Shown: in pieces, positions 54,179-62,857 of the stretch
Layout of the letters: each line of letters begins with the position of its first letter
Numbering within the stretch: position 1 is the stretch's first letter
Assembly (NCBI RefSeq): GCF_026240945.1
Contig: NZ_JAPFPY010000018.1
Coordinates: 1 to 64,000, forward strand
Reading direction: 5' to 3'
Length of the DNA stretch: 64,000 nucleotides
Source: Mycolicibacterium sp. J2
GTDB lineage: Bacteria; Actinomycetota; Actinomycetes; Mycobacteriales; Mycobacteriaceae
Program-made: the position numbers and the translations under genes
Notes under the pieces: generated by a model
What the model was told of the DNA's origin: nothing
Databases searched by the model: none
The model's input: the letters and a program-made list of their open reading frames with translations, nothing else

Positions 54179-54928
54179 ATGACCCGCCAGAAGATCCTCA
54201 TCACCGGTGCCAGTTCCGGGCTGGGCGCCGGTATGGCGCGCGCCTTCGCCGCCAAGGGCCGGGACCTGGCCCTGTGTGCCCGCCGCACCGACCGCCTGGA
54301 CGAACTCAAGGCCGAGATCGCCGACAAACACCCCTACGTCAAGGTGGCGATCGCCGCCCTCGACGTCAACGACCACGAGGCCATTCCGCGGGTGTTCGGC
54401 GCGCTGTCCGACGAGCTGGGCGGTATCGACCGCGTCATCGTCAACGCCGGCATCGGCAAGGGCTGGCCGCTGGGCGAGGGCAAGCCGTGGGCCAACAAGG
54501 CCACCATCGAAACCAATCTGATCGCCGGCATGGCACAGATCGAGACGGCCCTGGAGATGTTCAAGAAGACCGGCGGCGGGCACCTGGTGCTCATCTCCTC
54601 GGTGCTCGGGAACACCGGCGTGCCCGGCGGGAAGGCCGCCTACTGTGCCAGCAAGGCCGGGATGACCTCGCTGGGTGAGTCGCTCCGCGCCGAATACGAC
54701 AAGGGCCCCATCCGGGTCACCGTCGTCGAGCCCGGCTACATCGAGTCGGAGATGACGGCCAAAGCCGGCAGCACCCTGCTCATGGTCGACAACGAGACCG
54801 GTGTGCGCGCCATGGTCGACGCGATCGAAAAAGAGAAGGGCCGCGCGGTGGTCCCGAGTTGGCCGTGGGCGCCGCTCACGCAGATCATGCGGTTGCTGCC
54901 GCCGAAGTACACCAAGCGATTCGCCTGA
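54179..54928 (+). CDS. Short-chain dehydrogenase/reductase
   Basis: 249 residues. TGASSGLGAGMARAF, the catalytic set SSVLG and YCASKAGM (Tyr, Lys) are present. Equivalent in position to Rv0945. Substrate unknown. Begins 47 bp after the glycosylase, on the same strand. Confidence 0.85.
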   Translation: MTRQKILITGASSGLGAGMARAFAAKGRDLALCARRTDRLDELKAEIADKHPYVKVAIAALDVNDHEAIPRVFGALSDELGGIDRVIVNAGIGKGWPLGEGKPWANKATIETNLIAGMAQIETALEMFKKTGGGHLVLISSVLGNTGVPGGKAAYCASKAGMTSLGESLRAEYDKGPIRVTVVEPGYIESEMTAKAGSTLLMVDNETGVRAMVDAIEKEKGRAVVPSWPWAPLTQIMRLLPPKYTKRFA

Positions 54929-54982
54929 TTTTTCCCGAAAGTCACGTTTAGGCGGTCGTGACCCGCGGGTAGTCGACACCAC

Positions 54983-55315
54983 ATGATGGTGAAACTGATG
55001 AAGATGACGCCCCTTTTGTTCACAGGTGCGGCCGCTGCCGGAGCCATCGCGCTTGCCCCGGTCGCATCGGCCGAGCCGACGCCGCCGGCACCGCCGGCCC
55101 CCGGCTGCTACAACCCCGACGGCACTCCGTGTACGCCGTCGGCCGGCCCGCAGGGTGCCGGCGCTGAGATCCCGGGTGGCCCGGGTGCGCAGGCCGGCGC
55201 CGACGGTCATGTCTCCGCGGGTGTGCCCGGTGGCCCGTGGGCCGAGGCCGGCCCCGGCGGAGGTGTCGCGTGTGTGCCCGGCGGCCCGTGCCGCACAATC
55301 CAGCTCCCCGGCTGA
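54983..55315 (+). CDS. Small secreted Gly/Pro-rich protein
   Basis: 110 residues from ATG at 54983. Signal peptide to about residue 30 (LFTGAAAAGAIALAPVASAE), then a mature part with Pro-rich start, four Cys (GCYNPDGTPC and VACVPGGPC) and repeated PGGP-type units (IPGGPGAQAGADG, VPGGPWAEAGPGG). It resembles the many small exported mycobacterial proteins of unknown role. Its strand is opposite to pgi. Confidence 0.68.
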   Translation: MMVKLMKMTPLLFTGAAAAGAIALAPVASAEPTPPAPPAPGCYNPDGTPCTPSAGPQGAGAEIPGGPGAQAGADGHVSAGVPGGPWAEAGPGGGVACVPGGPCRTIQLPG

Positions 55316-55325
55316 CAAGTGTGCC

Positions 55326-55368
55326 TTCGGCGCGCCTGCCCACGTTCACCGCGGGTAGGCGCGCCGAA
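55326..55368. terminator. Strong hairpin between convergent genes
   Basis: TTCGGCGCGCCTGCCC (55326-55341) pairs with GGGTAGGCGCGCCGAA (55353-55368) with one G-U type mismatch and an 11-base loop. It lies between the secreted-protein gene and the end of pgi and can terminate both transcripts; there is no long T-run. Confidence 0.6.
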
Positions 55369-55388
55369 TCATTAAGCGCGCCGAAGCA

Positions 55389-57038
55389 TCAAGCGCTGCG
55401 CCCTCTCTCGACGCGGTAGCGGCGCACCAAGGCATCCGTGGAGGTGTCGGTCTGCGGCGACGGTGACGCGTCGCCGGTGAGCACCGGCAACAAGGCCTTG
55501 GCCTGCGTCTTGCCCAGTTCCACACCCCACTGGTCGAACGAGTCGATACCCCAGATGACGCCCTCGGTGAACACCTGGTGCTCGTAGAGCGCGATCAGCT
55601 GCCCGACCACCGACGGGGTCAGCTTGGTCGCCAGGATCGAGGTGGTGGGCCGGTTGCCCGGCATCACCTTGTGCGGCACCACATCGGCGGACGTCCCTTC
55701 GGCCGCGATCTCCTCGGCCGTCTTACCGAACGCCAACACCTGGGTCTGGGCGAAGAAGTTGCTCATCAACAGGTCATGCATGCTGCCGGTGCCGTCGGCG
55801 GTGGGCAGATCGTCGGTGGGCTGACTGAAGCCGATGAAATCGGCCGGAATCAGCCGGGTGCCCTGGTGCAGCAACTGGTAGAAGGCGTGCTGGCCGTTGG
55901 TTCCCGGTTCCCCCCAATAGATTTCACCGGTGCTGGTGGTCACCGGCGAGCCGTCGGCCTGCACCGACTTGCCGTTGGACTCCATGGTGAGCTGCTGCAG
56001 ATAGGCGGCGAACCGCGACAAGTCGTTGGAATACGGCAGCACCGCCCGCGACTGGGCGCCGAAGAAGTTGTTGTACCAGAGCCCGATCAGTCCGAGCAGG
56101 ACCGGGGCGTTCTCGGTCAGCGGCGCCGTGCGGAAGTGTTCGTCGATCAGGTGGAAACCCGCGAGGAACTCCGCGAAACGCTCCTTGCCGATGACGGCCA
56201 TCACGCTCAGCCCGATCGCCGAATCCACCGAATACCGGCCGCCGACCCAGTCCCAGAATCCGAACATGTTGGCGGTGTCGATGCCGAACTCGTCGACCAG
56301 GCGTTTGTTGGTGGACACGGCCACGAAATGCTTGGCCACGGCGGCGTCGCCGAGCGCATCGGTCAGCCAGCGTCGCGCCGCGGTCGCGTTGGTCAGTGTC
56401 TCCAGGGTGGAGAACGTCTTCGACGCGACGATGAAAAGCGTTGTGGCAGGGTCGAGTCCGTCCAACTTGGCCACCAAGTCGGCCGGGTCGACGTTGGACA
56501 CGAAGCGCGCCGAGATGCCGGCGTCGGCGTAGTGGCGCAGCGCGTCGTACACCATCACCGGGCCCAGGTCCGAGCCGCCGATGCCGATGTTCACCACGGT
56601 GGTGATGCGCTCTCCGGTGGCACCGGTCCACTCACCGGAGCGCAGCCGATCGGTGAACGCGCCCATCGCGTCGAGCACGTCGTGCACATCGGCGACGACG
56701 TCCTGCCCGTCGACGGTCAGCTGCGCCCCTGACGGCAGCCGCAGCGCCGTGTGCAGCACGGCCCGGTCCTCCGAGGTGTTGATGTGCACGCCGGAGAACA
56801 TTGCGTCGCGGCGGCCCTCCAGGTCAGCGGCGTTGGCCAGATCGACCAGCAAATCCAGGGTTTGGCGGGTGACGCGGTGCTTGCTGTAATCGATGTAGAG
56901 GTCGCCGACGGTCAGCGTCAGTTCGGTGCCACGGGCTGGATCCTCGGCAAAGATCTCCCGAAGATTCTTCGACGCGAGCTCGTCGTGGTGACGTGCGAGC
57001 GAATGCCATGCGGCCGTTGCGGTGATGTCAGCACTCAT
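55389..57038 (-). CDS. pgi: Glucose-6-phosphate isomerase
   Basis: 549 residues. TVVNIGIGGSDLGPVMVYDAL, the sugar-isomerase signature VGGRYSVDSAIGLSV and the catalytic region GEPGTNGQHAFYQLLHQGT and the C-terminal DQWGVELGK are all intact. It interconverts glucose-6-phosphate and fructose-6-phosphate. Matches Rv0946c in order. Confidence 0.96.
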   Translation of the reverse strand: MSADITATAAWHSLARHHDELASKNLREIFAEDPARGTELTLTVGDLYIDYSKHRVTRQTLDLLVDLANAADLEGRRDAMFSGVHINTSEDRAVLHTALRLPSGAQLTVDGQDVVADVHDVLDAMGAFTDRLRSGEWTGATGERITTVVNIGIGGSDLGPVMVYDALRHYADAGISARFVSNVDPADLVAKLDGLDPATTLFIVASKTFSTLETLTNATAARRWLTDALGDAAVAKHFVAVSTNKRLVDEFGIDTANMFGFWDWVGGRYSVDSAIGLSVMAVIGKERFAEFLAGFHLIDEHFRTAPLTENAPVLLGLIGLWYNNFFGAQSRAVLPYSNDLSRFAAYLQQLTMESNGKSVQADGSPVTTSTGEIYWGEPGTNGQHAFYQLLHQGTRLIPADFIGFSQPTDDLPTADGTGSMHDLLMSNFFAQTQVLAFGKTAEEIAAEGTSADVVPHKVMPGNRPTTSILATKLTPSVVGQLIALYEHQVFTEGVIWGIDSFDQWGVELGKTQAKALLPVLTGDASPSPQTDTSTDALVRRYRVERGRSA

Positions 57039-57088
57039 TCTTCAGACCTTAGTGCGGCGTCCGTGTCGAGGGTGTACATGATGGATGT

Positions 57089-58546
57089 ATGCACACCGAA
57101 CACTTGGCAGAGCTCATCGCATCCGTGCCCACCGGACTGTGGATCGGCGGTGAGGAGCGGGCCGGCTCGTCGACGTTCGAGGTGCACAATCCGGCGACCG
57201 ACGAGGTGATCACCTCGGTGGCCGACGCGACGCCGCAAGACGGCATCGCCGCACTGGACGCCGCGGCGGCCGTGCAGGCCGACTGGGCCGCCACCCCGCC
57301 GCGCGAACGCGGTGAGATCCTGCGCGCGGTGTTCGAGACCATCACCGCCCGCGCTGAGGACGTCGCCACGCTGATGACCCTCGAGATGGGCAAGGTCATC
57401 GCCGAGAGTCGCGGCGAGGTCAAATACGGCGCCGAGTTCTTCCGCTGGTTCTCCGAGGAAGCGGTGCGCATCGACGGCCGCTACACCCACAGCCCGGCAG
57501 GCACCGGCCGCATCCTGGTGACCAAGATGCCCGTCGGGCCGTGTTACGCGATCACGCCGTGGAACTTCCCGCTGGCGATGGGCACCCGCAAGATCGGCCC
57601 GGCGCTGGCCGCCGGCTGCACCATGATCGTCAAGCCCGCGCAGGAAACCCCGCTGACCATGCTGCTGCTGGCCAAGCTGATCGACGAGGCCGGACTGCCG
57701 AAGGGCGTGCTGTCGGTGCTGCCCACCTCCGATCCCGGTGCCCTGACCACCGCGCTCATCGACGACGGCCGGCTGCGCAAGCTGACGTTCACCGGCTCCA
57801 CCGGCGTCGGCAAGGCATTGGTGAAGCAGTCGTCGGACAAGCTGCTGCGGACGTCGATGGAGCTCGGCGGCAACGCGCCCTTCGTGGTGTTCGACGACGC
57901 CGATGTCGACGCCGCCGTCGAGGGTGCCCTGCTGGCCAAGATGCGCAACGGCGGCGAGGCTTGCACGGCGGCCAACCGGTTCCACGTCGCCAACGCGGTG
58001 CGCGCGGAATTCACCGAGAAGCTGGTCAAGCGGATGCGGGAGTACCAGCTGGGCAACGGCCTCGACGATGCGTCGACGCTGGGGCCGCTGATCTCGCCCA
58101 AGCAGCTGGGCATCGTCAACGACCTGGTGTCGGATGCGGTGCAGCGCGGAGCGGAAGTCGCCGTCGGCGGTGAGGCGCCGGACGGGCCTGGCAATTTCTT
58201 CCCCGCCACGGTGCTCGACGGCGTGCCCGCCGACGCGCGGATCCTCAAGGAGGAGGTGTTCGGTCCGGTCGCGCCGATCATCGGGTTCGACACCGAGGAA
58301 GAGGGCATCGCCGCGGCGAACAACACCGAGTACGGGCTGGCGTCCTACATCTACACGCAGTCGCTGGACCGGGCCCTGCGGGTGGCCGAGGCCGTGGACG
58401 CCGGCATGGTGGGCGTGAACCGCGGGGTGATCTCCGACCCGGCAGCGCCGTTCGGCGGGGTGAAGCAGTCCGGCTTCGGCCGCGAGGGCGGCACCGAGGG
58501 TATCGAGGAGTATCTGGAGACCAAGTACATCGCCTTCACCCCCTAG
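57089..58546 (+). CDS. gabD: NAD(P)-dependent aldehyde dehydrogenase, succinate-semialdehyde type
   Basis: 485 residues. Family motifs: TPWNFPLAMGTRKIGPALAA, FTGSTGVGKAL, catalytic Glu in ELGGNAPFVVF and catalytic Cys in NGGEACTAANR. The GEACTAANR form is that of succinate-semialdehyde dehydrogenases of the GabD type. The reaction would feed succinate into the TCA cycle. Specificity is inferred; another small aldehyde is possible. Confidence 0.87.
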   Translation: MHTEHLAELIASVPTGLWIGGEERAGSSTFEVHNPATDEVITSVADATPQDGIAALDAAAAVQADWAATPPRERGEILRAVFETITARAEDVATLMTLEMGKVIAESRGEVKYGAEFFRWFSEEAVRIDGRYTHSPAGTGRILVTKMPVGPCYAITPWNFPLAMGTRKIGPALAAGCTMIVKPAQETPLTMLLLAKLIDEAGLPKGVLSVLPTSDPGALTTALIDDGRLRKLTFTGSTGVGKALVKQSSDKLLRTSMELGGNAPFVVFDDADVDAAVEGALLAKMRNGGEACTAANRFHVANAVRAEFTEKLVKRMREYQLGNGLDDASTLGPLISPKQLGIVNDLVSDAVQRGAEVAVGGEAPDGPGNFFPATVLDGVPADARILKEEVFGPVAPIIGFDTEEEGIAAANNTEYGLASYIYTQSLDRALRVAEAVDAGMVGVNRGVISDPAAPFGGVKQSGFGREGGTEGIEEYLETKYIAFTP

Positions 58547-58555
58547 TCCCTATCC

Positions 58556-58575
58556 GCCCAAACTCACCTTTGGGC
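58556..58575. terminator. Short hairpin after gabD
   Basis: GCCCAAA (58556-58562) and TTTGGGC (58569-58575) form a perfect 7-bp stem with a 6-base loop, 10 bp after the gabD stop. It probably ends the gabD transcript before the modA region. Confidence 0.45.
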
Positions 58576-58580
58576 CGGTT

Positions 58581-58697
58581 TGTGCGAGTGGAGGCGGGCG
58601 GAACGTCGATCTCGGCGCGCTCGAGCCGGGCAGCGTCGCCGTCGCCGTCGTCAAGGCCACCACCGTCATCGTCGAGACCCCGAAAGACAGCACATGA
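58581..58697 (+). pseudogene. Remnant of a Mop/TOBE (molybdopterin-binding-like) gene
   Basis: In frame with a TGA at 58695-58697 the sequence reads VDLGALEPGSVAVAVVKA then TTVIVETPKDST, the second half of a Mop/TOBE molybdate-binding domain. No start codon or first half of the domain precedes it, since the frame runs back into the gabD terminator hairpin. Its stop overlaps the modA ATG as in an operon. I take it as a 5'-deleted gene. Confidence 0.55.
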
Positions 58698-59443
58698 AAC
58701 GCCTCGTCGCGCTGATGCTCGCCGCCACCCTGCTGGTCGCCGGATGCGGCACCGACAAGCCGGCGCCCGGTCAGCACCTGGTGGTGTTCGCGGCGGCGTC
58801 GCTCAAACAGTCCTTCACCCAGATCGGCGAGCAGTTCAAGACCGACAACCCCGGCGCGACGGTGGAGTTCTCGTTCGCCGGCTCGTCGGATCTGGTGACC
58901 CAGCTGACCCAGGGCGCCAAGGCCGACGTGTTCGCCTCGGCGGATACCAAGAACATGGACAAGGCTGCGCAGGCGGGCCTGCTGGCCGGGCATCCGGTGA
59001 ATTTCGCCACCAACACCCTGACCATCGCGGTGGCCCCGGGAAATCCCAAGGGCATCACGACCTTCGGTGATCTTGCCCGGCTGGGCCTGGCCGTGGTGGT
59101 GTGCGCGCCGCAGGTGCCGTGCGGGGCGGCCACCGCGAAGATCGAGGACGCCACCAAGGTGAGGCTGGCTCCGGTCAGCGAGGAATCGTCGGTGACCGAC
59201 GTGTTGGGCAAGGTGTCAACCGGTCAGGCCGACGCCGGGCTGGTGTACGTCACCGACGTCGCGGGGTCGGGCGGCAAGGTCGACGGGGTCGCGTTCCCGG
59301 AAGCCTCCCGCGCCGTCAACACCTACCCGATCGCGACGCTGAAGGCTGCCGCCGACGCGGGCCTGGCCCAGAAGTTCGTCGAGCTGGTCACCGGAGCGGC
59401 CGGTCAGAAGCTGTTGGGCCAGGCCGGCTTCGCAAAGCCCTAG
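58694..59443 (+). CDS. modA: Molybdate-binding lipoprotein ModA
   Basis: 249 residues from ATG at 58694. Signal peptide with lipobox LVAGC (Cys at about residue 19). HLVVFAAASLKQSFTQIGEQF and VEFSFAGSSDLVTQLTQGAKADVFASAD are the ModA oxyanion-binding blocks, and VCAPQVPCGAATAK and GQADAGLVYVTDV follow. It captures molybdate for an ABC importer. modB and modC do not follow, so it is either an orphan or serves an importer elsewhere. Confidence 0.9.
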   Translation: MKRLVALMLAATLLVAGCGTDKPAPGQHLVVFAAASLKQSFTQIGEQFKTDNPGATVEFSFAGSSDLVTQLTQGAKADVFASADTKNMDKAAQAGLLAGHPVNFATNTLTIAVAPGNPKGITTFGDLARLGLAVVVCAPQVPCGAATAKIEDATKVRLAPVSEESSVTDVLGKVSTGQADAGLVYVTDVAGSGGKVDGVAFPEASRAVNTYPIATLKAAADAGLAQKFVELVTGAAGQKLLGQAGFAKP

Positions 59444-59509
59444 TGGCCGAGGCGGCCGGGCTTTAGTGGCCGAGGCGGCAGGGTCTCAGTGGCCGAGGCG
59501 GCCGCGACC
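59441..59509. repeat. Three tandem copies of a 23-bp unit across the modA and chorismate mutase 3' ends
   Basis: AGTGGCCGAGGCGGC occurs at 59442, 59465 and 59488, period 23 bp, inside 23-bp units that differ at a few positions. The third copy encodes the C-terminal GRLGH-stop of the chorismate mutase on the minus strand, and the first overlaps the modA stop codon. Confidence 0.9.
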
Positions 59510-59782
59510 CATCTGGAGCAGCAGCATCGCCAGGTCCTTGCCCTCCGGGCCGAGCTCGCTGTAGCGCTCGATGACCTTCATCTCCCGGCTGTGCACCAGG
59601 CGGGTGCCACCCGAGGCCATCCGGATCTTGCCGATGGTCTGGGACACCTCCTTGCGCCGCTTGATGGCGGCCAGGATCTCGGCGTCCAGCCGGTCGATCT
59701 CCAGGCGCAGATCGTCGATGTTGGGGGCGTCGGTGTCGATACTCATGGATGAGTCCTCACTGTTGGTGGGTTCTGGTTTCAT
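59486..59782 (-). CDS. Chorismate mutase (AroQ-delta, Rv0948c-like)
   Basis: 98 residues. REIDRLDAEILAAIKRRKEV-like sequence, IGKIRMASGGTRLVHSREMK, VIERYSELGPEGKDLAMLLL and a C-terminal GRGRLGH are nearly those of intracellular M. tuberculosis chorismate mutase. The start at 59782 (MKPEPTNSE) resembles the MRPEPP start of that protein; ATG at 59746 is an alternative. It converts chorismate to prephenate for Phe/Tyr and, in mycobacteria, is activated by complex formation with DAHP synthase through its C-terminus. Upstream is an attenuator-like leader. Confidence 0.93.
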   Translation of the reverse strand: MKPEPTNSEDSSMSIDTDAPNIDDLRLEIDRLDAEILAAIKRRKEVSQTIGKIRMASGGTRLVHSREMKVIERYSELGPEGKDLAMLLLQMGRGRLGH

Positions 59783-59808
59783 CCGGTTGCGGGCCTCACC
59801 AAACAGAC

Positions 59809-59841
59809 GAGCCCCGGATCCGGATGCGGACCGCGGGGCTC
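59809..59841 (-). terminator. Attenuator-like hairpin in the chorismate mutase leader
   Basis: On the minus strand GAGCCCCG (59841-59834) pairs with CGGGGCTC (59816-59809), followed by GTCTGTTT. It lies between the Phe/Tyr-rich leader ORF and the structural gene start, the place of a transcription attenuator. Confidence 0.45.
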
Positions 59842-59851
59842 TGGGAAGCAG

Positions 59852-59911
59852 CTAGACCACGGGCACCGCGGATCGGTACCCGTAAAAAAATCGTCCCTGC
59901 AGATGGAGCAC
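59852..59911 (-). CDS. Putative 19-residue Phe/Tyr-rich leader peptide
   Basis: GTG at 59911 opens MLHLQGRFFYGYRSAVPVV, ending in TAG at 59854-59852. It has F-F-Y-G-Y: four aromatic codons of five, directly upstream of a chorismate mutase gene whose pathway makes Phe and Tyr. There is no strong Shine-Dalgarno, so translation is uncertain; a longer overlapping frame exists, and the peptide may be coincidental. Confidence 0.4.
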   Translation of the reverse strand: MLHLQGRFFYGYRSAVPVV

Positions 59912-59983
59912 TTTTCGAGTGTGCCACCAAGCAAGCCGTCGACGCAAAAAGTGTCCCCGGGCAGCGGTAGGTTTGACAGCGAT

Positions 59984-62293
59984 ATGAGCGTCATCAGCGA
60001 AACCGATCAACTCCTCGACGGACTCAACCCGCAGCAGCGGCAGGCGGTGCTGCACGAGGGGTCGCCGCTGCTCATCGTGGCCGGTGCCGGGTCGGGCAAG
60101 ACGGCCGTGCTGACCCGGCGGGTGGCATACCTGCTGGCGGCCCGCGATGTCGGCGTCGGGCAGATCCTGGCCATCACCTTCACCAACAAGGCCGCCGCCG
60201 AGATGCGCGAGCGCGTGGTGCAACTGGTCGGGCCCCGGGCGCGCAATATGTGGGTGTCGACGTTCCACTCGACGTGTGTGCGCATCCTGCGCAACCAGGC
60301 CTCGCTGCTGCCCGGGCTCAACTCCAACTTCTCCATCTACGACGCCGACGACTCCCGGCGCCTGCTGATGATGATCGCCAAGGACATGGGGCTGGACACC
60401 AAGCGGTACTCGCCGCGGGTGCTGTCCAACGGGATCTCCAATCTGAAGAACGAGCTCGTCGATCCCGAGCGGGCGGTCGCCGAGCTGACCGACTCATCCG
60501 ACGACATGTCCAAGACCGTGGCCTCGGTGTTCGGTGAATACCAACGCCGGCTGCGGGCGGCCAACGCGCTGGACTTCGACGACCTGATCGGCGAAACCGT
60601 CGGTGTGCTGCAGGCTTTTCCGCAGGTGGCCCAGTACTACCGGCGCCGGTTCCGGCACATCCTGGTCGACGAGTACCAGGACACCAACCACGCCCAGTAC
60701 GTGCTGGTGCGCGAACTGGTCGGGGGCGGGCCCGAGGACACCGGCGAGGTGCCCCCGGCAGAACTGTGCGTGGTCGGTGACGCCGATCAGTCCATCTACG
60801 CGTTCCGCGGCGCCACCATCCGCAACATCGAGGACTTCGAGCGGGACTACCCGAACGCGACAACCATTCTGCTGGAACAGAATTACCGCTCCACCCAGAC
60901 CATCCTGAACGCCGCGAACGCCGTCATCTCCCGCAACGCTGGGCGCCGGGAGAAGCGGTTGTGGACCGACTCCGGTGACGGGGAGCTGATCGTCGGCTAC
61001 GTCGCCGACAACGAGCACGACGAGGCGCGGTTCGTCGCCGGTGAGATCGATGCGCTGGCCGACCAGGATCAGATCAATTACAACGACGTCGCGGTGTTCT
61101 ACCGGACCAACAACTCCTCACGCGCGCTGGAGGAGGTGTTCATCCGCTCGGGCATCCCGTACAAGGTTGTCGGCGGCGTTCGGTTCTACGAGCGCAAGGA
61201 GATTCGCGATATCGTCGCCTACCTGCGGGTGCTGGACAACCCCGGCGACTCGGTGAGCATGCGGCGCATCCTCAACACCCCGCGCCGCGGCATCGGGGAC
61301 CGCGCCGAGGCGTGCGTGGCGGTGTACGCCGAGAACACCGGGGCCAGTTTCAACGACGCCCTACAGGCCGCCGCCGAGGGCAAGGTTCCGATGCTCAACA
61401 CCCGCTCGGAGAAGGCCATCGCCTCGTTCGTGGCGTTGCTCGACGAGCTGCGTGGCGGCCTCGACGGCGAGCTCGGCGACCTGGTCGAGTCGGTGCTCGA
61501 CCGCACCGGCTACCGTCGCGAGCTCGAAGCGTCCAACGACCCGCAGGACCTGGCGCGCCTGGACAACCTCAACGAATTGGTCAGCGTCGCACACGAATTC
61601 AGTATCGACCTGGCCAACGCGCAGGCACTTCGCGATGAGGAGGAACTCGACGAAGACGTCCCGGAAACCGGGGTGCTGGCGCAGTTCCTGGAGCGGGTCT
61701 CACTGGTCGCCGACACCGACGAGATCCCCGAGCACGGCACCGGCGTGGTCACCATGATGACCCTGCACACCGCCAAGGGACTGGAATTCCCGGTGGTGTT
61801 CGTGACCGGCTGGGAGGACGGCATGTTCCCGCACATGCGGGCGCTCGGCGACCCGACCGAACTGTCCGAGGAGCGCCGGCTGGCCTATGTGGGCATCACC
61901 AGGGCCCGGCAGCGGCTCTACCTGAGCCGGGCCAAGGTGCGCTCGTCATGGGGACAACCGATGCTCAACCCGGAGTCCCGGTTCCTGCGTGAGATCCCGG
62001 AGGAGCTGATCAACTGGCGCCGCGTCGAGACGCCGGCATCGATGCTCAGCGCCCCGCGTAGTGTGGGCCGGTTCGCCGACAGCGCTCGCCCGGCCCCGGC
62101 TCGGTCCGCGGCGCCGCGTAACCGGACCCTGCTGGTCCTCGAGCCCGGCGACCGCGTCACCCACGACAAGTACGGGCTCGGCCGGGTGGAAGAGGTCTCC
62201 GGGATGGGCGAATCGGCCATGTCGCTCATCGATTTCGGCAGCGCCGGCCGGGTCAAACTGATGCACAACCACGCACCGGTGACCAAACTCTAG
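59984..62293 (+). CDS. uvrD1: ATP-dependent DNA helicase UvrD1 (PcrA-like)
   Basis: 769 residues from ATG at 59984 (MSVISETDQLLDGLNPQQRQ), preferred over an upstream ATG at 59903. SF1A helicase motifs: LLIVAGAGSGKTAVLTRR (I), ILAITFTNKAAAEMRERV (Ia), VDEYQDTNHAQY (II), GDADQSIYAFRGA (III), QNYRSTQ (IV), HTAKGLEFPVVFVTG (V) and VGITRARQRLYLSRA (VI). The C-terminal tail GDRVTHDKYGLGRVEEV is the RNA polymerase-interacting Tudor-like region. It unwinds DNA in excision repair and, in mycobacteria, works with Ku. Corresponds to Rv0949. Confidence 0.95.
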   Translation: MSVISETDQLLDGLNPQQRQAVLHEGSPLLIVAGAGSGKTAVLTRRVAYLLAARDVGVGQILAITFTNKAAAEMRERVVQLVGPRARNMWVSTFHSTCVRILRNQASLLPGLNSNFSIYDADDSRRLLMMIAKDMGLDTKRYSPRVLSNGISNLKNELVDPERAVAELTDSSDDMSKTVASVFGEYQRRLRAANALDFDDLIGETVGVLQAFPQVAQYYRRRFRHILVDEYQDTNHAQYVLVRELVGGGPEDTGEVPPAELCVVGDADQSIYAFRGATIRNIEDFERDYPNATTILLEQNYRSTQTILNAANAVISRNAGRREKRLWTDSGDGELIVGYVADNEHDEARFVAGEIDALADQDQINYNDVAVFYRTNNSSRALEEVFIRSGIPYKVVGGVRFYERKEIRDIVAYLRVLDNPGDSVSMRRILNTPRRGIGDRAEACVAVYAENTGASFNDALQAAAEGKVPMLNTRSEKAIASFVALLDELRGGLDGELGDLVESVLDRTGYRRELEASNDPQDLARLDNLNELVSVAHEFSIDLANAQALRDEEELDEDVPETGVLAQFLERVSLVADTDEIPEHGTGVVTMMTLHTAKGLEFPVVFVTGWEDGMFPHMRALGDPTELSEERRLAYVGITRARQRLYLSRAKVRSSWGQPMLNPESRFLREIPEELINWRRVETPASMLSAPRSVGRFADSARPAPARSAAPRNRTLLVLEPGDRVTHDKYGLGRVEEVSGMGESAMSLIDFGSAGRVKLMHNHAPVTKL

Positions 62294-62857
62294 TCAGCTT
62301 CGCGCCCACCGGCCCGTCGCGGGCAGCAGCGCCAGCACGATCGCGGCGACCGGCAGCACCGGCATGGCGTAGACGACGGGGTGCAACCGCGCACCGGCCA
62401 GGAACAGGCAGCCGAAGATCATCAGTCCGATCGCCGCGCCGATGACGATCAGCAGCCGGCCCAGCCGTCGGCGCAGCAGGAGCGCGATCAGGCCGCCGAT
62501 GCCGGCCGCCGCGGAGATCGCGGTGAGGAACCCGATCGCCACACAGAACAGCCGGTCGGTGCGCCACCAGCCGGCGATCAGGTCGGTGGCGATGACGGCG
62601 GTGGCCCAGCCGGTCAGGATGCTGAACACTGCGGCGGCGATGGCCGCCGCGGCGCCGGGGTCGCGGTGTGCCGTGACCAGCTGCGGTCTGGGCCGGGGGA
62701 TGTAGCTCGTTTGGTCGGGCTCGGCCCGGCTGCGCACGAAGGTGGTGCGGTCGTCACCCAGCTGTGGCGCGAGTGCGGGAAAGGAGCCGGTGGGGGTCCG
62801 GCGGATGATGTTCGTGCGTGGCTCGTCGGATGACTGGTCGGAACTCACATCATCCAA
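62294..62857 (-). CDS. Hypothetical membrane protein
   Basis: 187 residues from a TTG at 62857; GTG at 62848 is an alternative that gives VSSDQSSDEPR. About 70 residues of polar N-terminus precede four hydrophobic segments (IAAAVFSILTGWATAVIATDLIAG, LFCVAIGFLTAISAAAGIGGLIALLL, LIVIGAAIGLMIFGCLFL and VLPVAAIVLALLP). Not recognised. Its start overlaps the M23 peptidase stop, so the two are co-transcribed. Confidence 0.65.
   Translation of the reverse strand: MDDVSSDQSSDEPRTNIIRRTPTGSFPALAPQLGDDRTTFVRSRAEPDQTSYIPRPRPQLVTAHRDPGAAAAIAAAVFSILTGWATAVIATDLIAGWWRTDRLFCVAIGFLTAISAAAGIGGLIALLLRRRLGRLLIVIGAAIGLMIFGCLFLAGARLHPVVYAMPVLPVAAIVLALLPATGRWARS

Noticed and set aside
58545..58580. Full-length Mop gene upstream of modA
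   Set aside because: The frame extends back without a start and through the gabD terminator hairpin, and the first half of the domain is absent.
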